Positions 28,596 through 37,357 are shown, counted from the stretch's first letter. The stretch: DNA of 64,000 nt from Candidatus Nanoarchaeia archaeon (GCA_028279685.1 JANQNG010000016.1:56999-120998), one strand, 5' to 3'. Translations and numbers: made by a program. Notes: generated from the letters alone by a model not told the origin.

Positions 28596-29474
28596 ATGTT
28601 TCAACTTGAGCGACTAGAAAACTGGATGAAATGGTCTAAAAAAGCTGGAGATCTGCATAGTAAATATCTTTCTAATCTTAAGCTGATATTTAACACGTTA
28701 AATAATCTCAACAAGGAATCAACATATAAGTTGTCTGATAATTGGAAATCTGTTGTCTTGCTGCTGTTCTTGCTGTACAAGAATTATTCTAATATGCAGA
28801 TGTTGTATAACCATTTTAAGAACGGGTCTCAGATATTCAAACAGTCCCTTAATAAATCTCTTGAAGAAGGAGATGTAGACGAAGAGACTCGTAAGCTTCT
28901 TAATGAAATAGAAAAATTCTACGCTCTTGGAACTACTCTGGAAAACAAAGCAAAGCATCAGTTAGGAGTTCTTGAAGAGTTCACTCATATTTTTTCCGAG
29001 TTACGGATAGAAGAGGACTCGAACGCCTTCTTGGGGAAAATCAGCTCTAGATTATTTGGATATCACATAAAAGAAAGAAGGTTGAGATCTTTTGCTCGCA
29101 CTGCAATAACTCCTAATGCACACTCACTGATTGATAAGCACATTCAGGACATTAAACGAGTACATGCACACGTGATCTATGAAGTTTACAAAGAAGAAAA
29201 ATTAATTTATCAATATTCTGATAAAGCACACGCCGTCCAGAAAAAGATGAAACATTACCTATCTGTAGCCAAAGACTTTTCTATGTATGATGCAGGAGCT
29301 CAAATGGAGAAAACATTCAGGAGAATAGCTCCCGCATGTGCTGTTATTTACACATTGTGCTATGTGTTCTTATTCATGTTCCCGAAATTTACTTCCGATA
29401 ATTACCTAATCTGGAATGAGATTAGCAACTGGGCAAGAAGAATATCCTCCTATAAGTCTGATGTGTTCGTTTAG
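28596..29474 (+). CDS. hypothetical protein with C-terminal hydrophobic segment
   Basis: 292-aa ORF. Confidence 0.6.
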   Translation: MFQLERLENWMKWSKKAGDLHSKYLSNLKLIFNTLNNLNKESTYKLSDNWKSVVLLLFLLYKNYSNMQMLYNHFKNGSQIFKQSLNKSLEEGDVDEETRKLLNEIEKFYALGTTLENKAKHQLGVLEEFTHIFSELRIEEDSNAFLGKISSRLFGYHIKERRLRSFARTAITPNAHSLIDKHIQDIKRVHAHVIYEVYKEEKLIYQYSDKAHAVQKKMKHYLSVAKDFSMYDAGAQMEKTFRRIAPACAVIYTLCYVFLFMFPKFTSDNYLIWNEISNWARRISSYKSDVFV

Positions 29475-29562
29475 GCGAATCATTAATGTATAATTTGATG
29501 CTCTTTATTCTTCTATGTTGAGAGTATTTTTGACATCGACGAGCACAGAGTCTTAACTCTAA

Positions 29563-29853
29563 TTAACTCCCTTCCGTGACCTCGGCTTTTTCGGCTGCGA
29601 TTTGCTCATCGGCTTTCTTCTGTTCAGGAAGCGCTTTCTGAATCAAAGGCAAGACAGCCTCTACCTCTTCAATCGTCATTCTGCCTGGTTTGCTCCATCG
29701 CCACTGGCCAGAATTAGGATCAAGATTCTCCCTACTAATCTGCAGCTTAGGAATTCCTCCATTATACGAAAATACACCTACGGTAAGCTTTGTCGTTTCA
29801 AATGTTGCTGTTTCAGCAAATATTTCCTTATCCAAACTTTTATCGAATGCCAT
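29563..29853 (-). CDS. possible PC4-like ssDNA-binding protein
   Basis: KLTVGVFSYNGGIPKLQISRENLDPNSGQWRWSKPGRMTIEEVEAVLPLIQKAL resembles the PC4/Sub1 fold pattern. Confidence 0.45.
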   Translation of the reverse strand: MAFDKSLDKEIFAETATFETTKLTVGVFSYNGGIPKLQISRENLDPNSGQWRWSKPGRMTIEEVEAVLPLIQKALPEQKKADEQIAAEKAEVTEGS

Positions 29854-29951
29854 TGTACATTACCTCATTATTGATACAAAGCAGATTCTTAGACTATTTA
29901 TATGTGTTTTGAAGAAAAAAGATTATAAATCAGTCACCATTCTCGAGTAAT

Positions 29952-31202
29952 ATGTGGATCTTAGATGAGCTCGAAAAAATAACCGATCCTAGGCAAAAGA
30001 AAGTTGAAGCATTCAAATACCTAAAAATATTCAGCAGACCAGTAAATAGATATATTCCAAATGGTGTCTACTTCATTGAAGATAGAGAACCGTATGGAAG
30101 ACATACTGACAAAATTAAAGAATACTTGAAAAATGACGATCATGTTTTTGAAGTTTTTGATGATATATTCGATGGTAAATTCCCAGATCTCTATAAAAGT
30201 ATCAAAGAAGAGTACTTTGATAACAGAAACACGCTGCTTAATCTTATATCGATGAAAAAAGAAGAAAGAATGAATCTTCCTATTCTTGCATTTCCTCCAT
30301 ATCACAGAATAAATGCTTTTTTAGCTCGTTCTTTGAAGTCTACAGAAAAATCATTTGTGGAAGGACTTGCATTCAACAAGAATCCTATTGGAGGAGGTAC
30401 GTTTTCAGAGATTTACAAAGGTGAAGATATTGAAGAAAATGCATATGCTTTAAAATTATTCAAGCCAGATTTTCGATTTAATCATTATATGGATGGTTGG
30501 GTTAAACGCACCATAGATTTGTGTTTTAAAAACATATATCGTATTAAAGAACTAGTTCAAGAAGATCCCTTTACAAAATTAGTCCTCTTTCCTAAACAAA
30601 GAGATAATTATGATGAGTGGTATATTATGGAATATTTTGACGGAACTTCTGTCCAAGATAAACTGAATGATGAACATTTCAAAAAGAACGAAGAATTGCT
30701 GGCAAAAATAATGACAACGTATGGTGCTATGTTGAAAAAAGTTCACAATAAGCAATTAGTGTTCTTGGACAATGGATGGCATTCTGTTTTGGTAGGAAAT
30801 GAAAATGCCGAGTTACCTGATGTCAAGATTTGTGATTATGATACTATGTTTTCGACAGAAAAAATACGTGAAAAACATATTAATATGATGAAACCAAACT
30901 GTGCCAGCAGAGAACAATTATTAGGAGAAGGATTTTCAGTGCATAGTGATATTGAATGTCTTGCTCAGATGATTGAACGATTATTTAATAATACTGATTA
31001 TATTAAGACAAAGTCTTATGCTATTCAACAGAATTTTGTAAACGCTGCCAAGAAAAACAAAAGAACATATCCAAAAAGACGCCAAGCAAATCTTCCACAC
31101 CACATACGGCAAGTCGTTGTTCCTCTTCTTAACTATCCAAGAGATGACTCAATTTCGCTTGATGATGTCATATCAGCAATACGTCAAGATTTCAAAGCGT
31201 AA
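29952..31202 (+). CDS. atypical eukaryote-like protein kinase fold protein
   Basis: NPIGGGTFSEIYKGEDIEENAYALKLFKP (P-loop and VAIK-like Lys); FLDNGWHSVLV in place of HRDxKxxNxxx; ICDYDTMFS at the DFG position. Confidence 0.7.
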   Translation: MWILDELEKITDPRQKKVEAFKYLKIFSRPVNRYIPNGVYFIEDREPYGRHTDKIKEYLKNDDHVFEVFDDIFDGKFPDLYKSIKEEYFDNRNTLLNLISMKKEERMNLPILAFPPYHRINAFLARSLKSTEKSFVEGLAFNKNPIGGGTFSEIYKGEDIEENAYALKLFKPDFRFNHYMDGWVKRTIDLCFKNIYRIKELVQEDPFTKLVLFPKQRDNYDEWYIMEYFDGTSVQDKLNDEHFKKNEELLAKIMTTYGAMLKKVHNKQLVFLDNGWHSVLVGNENAELPDVKICDYDTMFSTEKIREKHINMMKPNCASREQLLGEGFSVHSDIECLAQMIERLFNNTDYIKTKSYAIQQNFVNAAKKNKRTYPKRRQANLPHHIRQVVVPLLNYPRDDSISLDDVISAIRQDFKA

Positions 31203-31241
31203 TTACACAATATTTAAAATAAGTAACATCTTCTTCCCACT

Positions 31242-32348
31242 ATGAAAACTCACATCACAGCGCTGGATTTGCATTATCTTGTTCAGGAGTTTCAATCTCT
31301 TGTTGGAGCAAAAGTGGAGAAAGCATGGCAAAAGCTTAGAGAGGAGAAAAAAGAAGTGCTGTTTCAGTTGCATGTTCCTTCTAAAGGAAAACAATTTCTG
31401 AAGTGCAAACTGCCTGAAATAGTGTATCTTACTGATGTCAAAGATAAATTCCCTATATTGCCGCCTGGTTTTGCCATGTTTTTGAGAAAGCGATTAAATA
31501 AAACAAGAATAACGCATGTCCAACAGATTGATTTTGAGAGAATAATAGAAATTGGTTTTGAAACAAAAGAAACAGAATATAGGTTAATTGTTGAGCTCAT
31601 TCCACCAGGCAACATGATTCTCTGTGAAAAAGATTATACTATTATTAATCCTTTAGAGAACCAGAAGTGGAAAGATAGAAAGATACAGAAAGGAGAACAA
31701 TACAAATTTCCGAAGTCAGAAGTGAATACATTGACTGTTTCTGAAGAAGAATTTAATTCCCTTATTGATAACGCAAAGAGAGATAATATTGTGAAGGTAT
31801 TGGCTATTGACTTTAGTTTAGGAGGAGTGTATGCAGAATATATATGCAAAGAGGCAAAAATTGATAAGAACAAAAAATCATTAACTGACGCTGAAAAACG
31901 TGGCCTCTTCAAGGCATTACAAACACTTATAACGCATAATATCAAAGCGAACATCACTGAAGGAGAGATTCTTCCCATTGAGCTCAACAAGCCAGACAAA
32001 TCATTCGATTCTTTCAATGCAGCAATCAACTCAGTATTCAGAGAGACCGTCGAGAAAGCAGAAATTATTTCCGAAGAAGCAGCTCATAAAAAGAAATTAA
32101 CAAAAGTAGAAAAAGTCATTCAGAAACAAACTTATCAAGCAGAAGGAATGTCGAAATCTGCATTAGAGAATCAAAAGAAAGGTGAACTGATTTATGAATA
32201 TTATCAAGCATTGAAAGATATTATAGAAGATATCAATAAAGTGAGAAAGGAATATGGTTGGCATGCCGTAAAAGAGAAATATAAAGGGCATAAGATCGTC
32301 AAAGACGTTAACAGAAAAGAAGGAAAGATTGTAGTTGAATTAGACTGA
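31242..32348 (+). CDS. NFACT-N domain protein (N-terminal half of split NFACT/RqcH)
   Basis: TALDLHYLVQEFQSLVGAKVEKAWQ...FAMFLRKRLNKTRITHVQQIDFERIIEIGFE...LIVELIPPGNMIL; ends GKIVVELD*. Confidence 0.88.
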   Translation: MKTHITALDLHYLVQEFQSLVGAKVEKAWQKLREEKKEVLFQLHVPSKGKQFLKCKLPEIVYLTDVKDKFPILPPGFAMFLRKRLNKTRITHVQQIDFERIIEIGFETKETEYRLIVELIPPGNMILCEKDYTIINPLENQKWKDRKIQKGEQYKFPKSEVNTLTVSEEEFNSLIDNAKRDNIVKVLAIDFSLGGVYAEYICKEAKIDKNKKSLTDAEKRGLFKALQTLITHNIKANITEGEILPIELNKPDKSFDSFNAAINSVFRETVEKAEIISEEAAHKKKLTKVEKVIQKQTYQAEGMSKSALENQKKGELIYEYYQALKDIIEDINKVRKEYGWHAVKEKYKGHKIVKDVNRKEGKIVVELD

Positions 32349-32414
32349 TCTTGTTTATAAATAAATCTTCAAATCAATAGAAAGCCTTATATTCAATACA
32401 AATATCCTTTCTGC

Positions 32415-32834
32415 ATGGTTTATAAAATCAGTATCCTTGATAAAATGGAAAAAACTCCTTTTCCTTACTTAGACTTATTGGCTCAAGAAGAGTTTTCTAT
32501 AAAGCATATATTTCCTAAAGAAATGAATGATATATCTTATCTTAAAAAAGAAAAACAAGACCTCCTTATTATAGAACCTATGGGTTTTTTTAATGTAGGA
32601 AAAGGTAATCCTTTTGCTCGAGGAACTTTATTCTATTTGAATGTTAAGAAACAAGGAACTTTGCACGAACAAACAAAAGTAATGATTTATACACATATCT
32701 CAAAAGAAAGCTTTACAGACAAAAATTATTACGACTGGGGAACGGTAGATAAAGTTCTAAGAAAACCTATGGGACGTGCTGAACTCTTAGAAGAAGTTTT
32801 GGCATTACTCAAGCCAGAACAGATTACGCAATAA
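32415..32834 (+). CDS. receiver-domain-like protein
   Basis: Alpha/beta pattern with KVLRKPMGRAELLEEVLALL, like the REC Lys-Pro end. Confidence 0.4.
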   Translation: MVYKISILDKMEKTPFPYLDLLAQEEFSIKHIFPKEMNDISYLKKEKQDLLIIEPMGFFNVGKGNPFARGTLFYLNVKKQGTLHEQTKVMIYTHISKESFTDKNYYDWGTVDKVLRKPMGRAELLEEVLALLKPEQITQ

Positions 32835-32838
32835 CATC

Positions 32839-33078
32839 TTATGATGTTTTCTCTTTAAGGAAATCTCTTATAAGATCTTCTATAACCCCGCTCATATTAA
32901 TGTTGTTCTCTTTGCAATATGCCCTGAATTCCATCATTAATTGCTCATCTAAAGTAAAATTTACTCTTTCTTTGTAATTAGCTTTTCTCATCTGTCCTGT
33001 TCTATCTAATTCTTCCAAAAGATTAAGATACGCTTCTTTTTCCCTAACCATGTCCTTAATTCGTGATTCACTTAACAT
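32839..33078 (-). CDS. ribbon-helix-helix antitoxin-like protein
   Basis: ERVNFTLDEQLMMEFRAYCKENNINMSGVIEDLIRDFLKE. Confidence 0.75.
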   Translation of the reverse strand: MLSESRIKDMVREKEAYLNLLEELDRTGQMRKANYKERVNFTLDEQLMMEFRAYCKENNINMSGVIEDLIRDFLKEKTS

Positions 33079-33407
33079 TTTAACAGCAACCTCCCTACCT
33101 TATTTATATCAACTATACTTTTCTTTGCAATAAGTAGTATATTCTCTACAAGCTTCTGATCATCATATTTTTTTTCATTATCTTGAAAATATAATGTTCC
33201 CAACACATAAGCAGTTCTTTTGTTTCCATCTTCAAAAACATGATCAACTACAATGCTTCTTACTAAGTAGCTCAGCTCATAGAGCCAACTCTTTTTCTTT
33301 TTGAGCATGCCTAAAGCAAAAGTTATGCTAGATTCATTTCTAACTAAGCCTTGCTCTCCAATCTCTTGATTGATCCTAATCAAATCCTTTAAATTATACA
33401 CACTCAT
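33072..33407 (-). CDS. Fic/Doc family protein
   Basis: HVFEDGNKRTAYVLGTLYF matches HxFxDGNKRT. Confidence 0.82.
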   Translation of the reverse strand: MSVYNLKDLIRINQEIGEQGLVRNESSITFALGMLKKKKSWLYELSYLVRSIVVDHVFEDGNKRTAYVLGTLYFQDNEKKYDDQKLVENILLIAKKSIVDINKVGRLLLKC

Positions 33408-33505
33408 ATATATAAATAAGTATGATTAATTTATAAAAGTTTCGATTATGAGAATATAACCTTTAGCACCAGAATTCGTGATAATCACGAGCTGAAACAG
33501 AAATT

Positions 33506-34132
33506 TCAAGAGAGCTTCTTCTCTTCAAGCAGCGTTGTCAATCTCTCTTGTGCATTGCGTATACAGATTATTGGATGAGGAAATATATCTATTGCCTTAC
33601 CAGGAAGCCTTGTGCCTAAATGAAAATAATGTCCTTTGCACCATTGTTTCATCATATATTGTGAATCAGCATATGCGCTATCTTGAAAACAAATTTTGTG
33701 GCTGTATGCTATGTTATATGCATCTTTAAGCCAAGAAGGCTTTTTGTAGTCTTTATCAGAAGCAAGACCTTTATGGAATACTTTGCTTCCTCTTACGCCT
33801 ATCTCGCTAACACCATCTCTGTAAACATCAAAAGAAACGGTGATGTCCTCATCAGATAATTCTGCTCGGTAGACATTTCCAAGAGCATCGTCCATAAATC
33901 CTTCATAATGTATATAAGGATCTTCTATAGGAACATTATCTACAATTTCATTGAGTTGGTCAAGATCAACATCCATATATGGGGCAAGTGCGTGGACAAA
34001 AGATTTCATGTCTGTCCATTGCGACTCATTTTTCTTATATTCATAATAATTATGGAACGATAAGAAAGGAAACAATAGCCTTTTGTTAAAAAAGAAATTT
34101 TTCTTACTGTGTACAGGAATAGCTTTGATCAT
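33506..34132 (-). CDS. hypothetical protein
   Basis: 208-aa ORF. Confidence 0.6.
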   Translation of the reverse strand: MIKAIPVHSKKNFFFNKRLLFPFLSFHNYYEYKKNESQWTDMKSFVHALAPYMDVDLDQLNEIVDNVPIEDPYIHYEGFMDDALGNVYRAELSDEDITVSFDVYRDGVSEIGVRGSKVFHKGLASDKDYKKPSWLKDAYNIAYSHKICFQDSAYADSQYMMKQWCKGHYFHLGTRLPGKAIDIFPHPIICIRNAQERLTTLLEEKKLS

Positions 34133-34229
34133 ACTGCATCAACCATTTATTAAATCTGCTGGAGATTGTTCTCAGGATCGAGAACAAGCTTGACTAGGCT
34201 GTCATCTTGAGCAAATTGATTAATAATAA

Positions 34230-34967
34230 TCACTCAACATCAACAAGCCTATCAGGATAGTTCGTAAAAATACCATCAACTCCTAGTTTCTGAAGCTTTT
34301 TCATCCTTCCTTTCTTGTTGACTGTCCAAGCATTGATTTTAATATTTCTTTTTCTACATGATCTGATCATTCTTCTTGAGATCAATCTATCATGAATATG
34401 CAAATAATCAGGGCGAGCAACTCTTACTCCGAGTAAAGCAGTTGGTGTGATGAGAGGATAAAATATAATACAGAAAATAATAAACATGAATATGCTTAAC
34501 TTCTGATCAAATGTTCTAAACACCAAAGCAGTCTTCACCTTAGGCATGAGCTTTTTTGACTCCTTCAATGTCTTGATATTGCCTGATGAAATGATAATAT
34601 GATCTTTAATCTTGAGCTTTTTCAACACCTTATAGACTGTTTGAATAGGGACTCCCCACTTAAGTTCGATATTGCAAACTGCTTTTCCATGAAGCGTCCT
34701 CAGCACCTCTTCCAAAGTAGGAATAGGTTGTTCTTTCTTCTTTGTTCTTAAAGATTTAATCTGATCCAGCGTAAGCTTTTTCACCCGCCCATTACCATTT
34801 GTAGTCCTATTAACACGAATATCATGGATAACAACAGGATGGCCATCTTTAGAGAGCTGAACATCAAATTCAATCCAATCAACCCCTAATGCAACGGCTT
34901 TTTCAAAAGAAATCAGCGTATTCTCGGGCTCATGTCCGCACGCACCCCTATGCCCTATTTTGATCAT
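34230..34967 (-). CDS. glycerophosphodiester phosphodiesterase
   Basis: IGHRGACGHEPENTLISFEKAVALGVDWIEFDVQLSKDGHPVVIHD. Confidence 0.95.
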   Translation of the reverse strand: MIKIGHRGACGHEPENTLISFEKAVALGVDWIEFDVQLSKDGHPVVIHDIRVNRTTNGNGRVKKLTLDQIKSLRTKKKEQPIPTLEEVLRTLHGKAVCNIELKWGVPIQTVYKVLKKLKIKDHIIISSGNIKTLKESKKLMPKVKTALVFRTFDQKLSIFMFIIFCIIFYPLITPTALLGVRVARPDYLHIHDRLISRRMIRSCRKRNIKINAWTVNKKGRMKKLQKLGVDGIFTNYPDRLVDVE

Positions 34968-35043
34968 AGATAAGATAGAAAAATTGGGTTTTTAAATATT
35001 GTGGGTGCGGAAACATTAAATAGGGTTATAGATTTATTTATCC

Positions 35044-35898
35044 ATGAGTTTTTTTATCAACCGCTACAAAGAATGGAACCCTGACTTCAAGGAAGAATAT
35101 TCGCCTATGAATGTTTTACGTGTAAACACACTACGAACCAAAGAAGAAGAAATTATCAAAAGACTGCAGAAAAATGGTGTAAAACTCAAAAAAATCCCTT
35201 GGCTCAAGTATGGATATTCCTACGAAGCAGATTTCTCATTAGGATCAACCCCTGAATATTTACTAGGTTATTATTATCTGCAAGATGCCGCTTCGCAATT
35301 CGCCGTTCAAGTATTAGCTCCTCAATCTGATGAAGTAATTCTTGATGCTTGTGCTGCTCCTGGCAGTAAAACAACCATGATAGCTCAGATGATGAACAAC
35401 GAAGGAATTATTATTGCTGCTGACAATAATGTGAAGCGTCTGCAAAGTCTTATGAACAATACAGAACGTTGCAGCTGCAAAAACATTGTTGCAGTAAACA
35501 AAGACGCATTATTCATTGATGAAATAAACAAACAATTCGATCGAATTTTATTGGATGTTCCTTGTTCAGGAAATTATTGCATCGAAGAAGAATGGTTTAC
35601 GAAAAGACAGATAGCCGATATTAAACAAAAAGCAGAAATGCAAAAGAAACTACTAAAAGCGGTTACTAAAGTTTTAAAATCAGGAGGAACATTAGTATAT
35701 TCGACCTGTTCTTTAGAGAAAGAAGAGAATGAAGAAGTAATTGAGTGGGCTCTAGATAACTTGCCTTTGACATTACAACCCATAGAAGCAGACATCGGCT
35801 CTTCTGGACTGACAGAGAAAACGAAATTATGCAAACGCTTCTGGCCTTACAAAACGAATACGCAAGGATTTTTTGTTGCGAAGTTAGAGAAAAAGTAA
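35044..35898 (+). CDS. NSUN/RsmB-type RNA cytosine-C5 methyltransferase
   Basis: LDACAAPGSKTTMIAQMM, RILLDVPCSG, GGTLVYSTCSLEKEENEEVI. Confidence 0.93.
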   Translation: MSFFINRYKEWNPDFKEEYSPMNVLRVNTLRTKEEEIIKRLQKNGVKLKKIPWLKYGYSYEADFSLGSTPEYLLGYYYLQDAASQFAVQVLAPQSDEVILDACAAPGSKTTMIAQMMNNEGIIIAADNNVKRLQSLMNNTERCSCKNIVAVNKDALFIDEINKQFDRILLDVPCSGNYCIEEEWFTKRQIADIKQKAEMQKKLLKAVTKVLKSGGTLVYSTCSLEKEENEEVIEWALDNLPLTLQPIEADIGSSGLTEKTKLCKRFWPYKTNTQGFFVAKLEKK

Positions 35899-36273
35899 AC
35901 TATCCTCAGGGTTCTCTATTTCCTGAACTCTTTCATAACCTACTTTAGCAAGCCATAGCTTGAAAGGTTCTGCTTTTTTAGATGGAATTGATTGAATTAT
36001 CCTAAATGCTCCTTCTGTATTGGCACAGTCCGTAAGCCTTAATTTGCCATCTTCAGCCACCATTTTCAACTGTCCGATATTATCGGACATTTCAAATCCT
36101 TCCTCATTCAACTTTGCCTTTAGATCTGACCAGTATTTTCGAGGTCTTGAGCTGGAATTTAATGCTTCCACAATGTCAATAATTGAAAACCACCACTCAT
36201 CTTTATACCAAGTCTTACGGATAGCATTTCCTTCAAAAACAGCCAATGCTTTATTTTGATTAGTTTCGCTCAT
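35884..36273 (-). CDS. Bro-N domain antirepressor-like protein
   Basis: IRKTWYKDEWWFSIIDIVEALNSSSRPRKYWSDLKAKLNEEG...EPFKLWLAKVGYERVQEIENP. Confidence 0.88.
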   Translation of the reverse strand: MSETNQNKALAVFEGNAIRKTWYKDEWWFSIIDIVEALNSSSRPRKYWSDLKAKLNEEGFEMSDNIGQLKMVAEDGKLRLTDCANTEGAFRIIQSIPSKKAEPFKLWLAKVGYERVQEIENPEDSLLFL

Positions 36274-36316
36274 AATATAGGTAAGTCACTTTATTATTTA
36301 AACAATTCTGCTATCT

Positions 36317-37063
36317 ATGTCCAGTGATTTTCGGAAGATTTTTATTACAATACCCTTATACTTCAATATGCTTTCTGCAATCAAACGCGAACTCAAAGCG
36401 TTATCTCATCCTGATAAAATAGGAGATTATCAACGATTCTTCAAGACGGGAAAAGGAGAATACGGTGAAGGAGATGTCTTCATAGGATTAACGGTTCCTG
36501 AGCAGAGATCAGTAGCAAAAAAATATCTTGATGCAGATAGGGTAACGATCAGAAGTTTGTTAGAATCTAAAATTCATGAACATCGATTGACTGGATTATT
36601 GATTTTAGTCCAACAATTCCAAAACGCTGTTGAAGCTGAAAGGAAAAGGATTGTCGCTTTCTATTTGAAACACAAAAATCGTGTAAACAATTGGGATTTA
36701 GTTGATTTATCTGCGCATAAAATACTAGGAGAGTTTTTAGTTGGTAAAGATCGTCAAATATTATACAAATTAGCAAAATCTAAAGTATTGTGGGATAGAC
36801 GCATTGCTGTGGTAGCTTGTTTTGCGTTCATCAATCGAGGAGATTTCCAAGATATTCTAAAATTAGCTAAGCTGTTATTAGAAGATTATCATGATCTTAT
36901 GCATAAAGCGGTGGGCTGGGCACTCCGAGAGATAGGTAAAAAAGAATTAAAATCTCTCTTGAAATTCCTCGATAAACACCATAAAGTGATGCCTCGGACT
37001 ATGTTAAGATATTCTATTGAAAGATTAAGTGAAAAGAAAAGAAAGCATTATATGAAAAAGTAA
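36317..37063 (+). CDS. DNA alkylation repair (AlkD-like HEAT) protein
   Basis: DRVTIRSLLESKIHEHRLTGLLILVQQF...NRVNNWDLVDLSAHKILGEFL...LLEDYHDLMHKAVGWALREIGKK. Confidence 0.92.
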   Translation: MSSDFRKIFITIPLYFNMLSAIKRELKALSHPDKIGDYQRFFKTGKGEYGEGDVFIGLTVPEQRSVAKKYLDADRVTIRSLLESKIHEHRLTGLLILVQQFQNAVEAERKRIVAFYLKHKNRVNNWDLVDLSAHKILGEFLVGKDRQILYKLAKSKVLWDRRIAVVACFAFINRGDFQDILKLAKLLLEDYHDLMHKAVGWALREIGKKELKSLLKFLDKHHKVMPRTMLRYSIERLSEKKRKHYMKK

Positions 37064-37150
37064 AAATCTTTCGATTAGTATCGTGATTATCGCGGTTTTT
37101 TCTAAGAAACTTATATTAAGAATTCTGAATTTGAATGAAAAAAGAAAAAA

Positions 37151-37185
37151 GGACGCCCAATCTGGTTTGGCTCCTCCACCCGAAG
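37151..37185 (+). pseudogene. tRNA-like remnant upstream of second class-II tRNA
   Basis: GGACGCCCAATCTGGTTTGGCTCCTCCACCCGAAG aligns with GGACACCTAGTCTGGTTTGGTGCTCCC...ACCCGAAG of the tRNA at 37233, lacking the anticodon loop. Confidence 0.6.
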
Positions 37186-37232
37186 TATAATCTGAAAGGT
37201 TTTCGGATTATTTAAATTTTTTGGTATGCAAA

Positions 37233-37353
37233 GCCGAGGACACCTAGTCTGGTTTGGTGCTCCCCTGATGAGGGAGTTCTTCACCCGAAGAGTTGTGGGT
37301 TCGAATCAGCGAAAGTTGACTCAACTTTGTGGGCGAAAATCCCACCCTCGGCG
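37233..37353 (+). tRNA. class-II (Ser-like) tRNA, anticodon loop CTGATGA (GAT), predicted 34-nt T-loop intron 37306-37339
   Basis: GCCGAGG/CCTCGGC, ACC/GGT, CTCCC/GGGAG, variable arm CTTC-ACCC-GAAG, GTGGG/CCCAC; removing 37306-37339 restores TTCGAAT. Bulge-helix-bulge-like TTCG(AAT)/CGAA(AAT). G73. Confidence 0.72.
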
Positions 37354-37357
37354 CACA

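Noticed and set aside
34166-34187. Hairpin attgttctc-aggatc-gagaacaa
   Set aside because: Simple isolated stem-loop between two minus-strand genes; no relation to other repeats.
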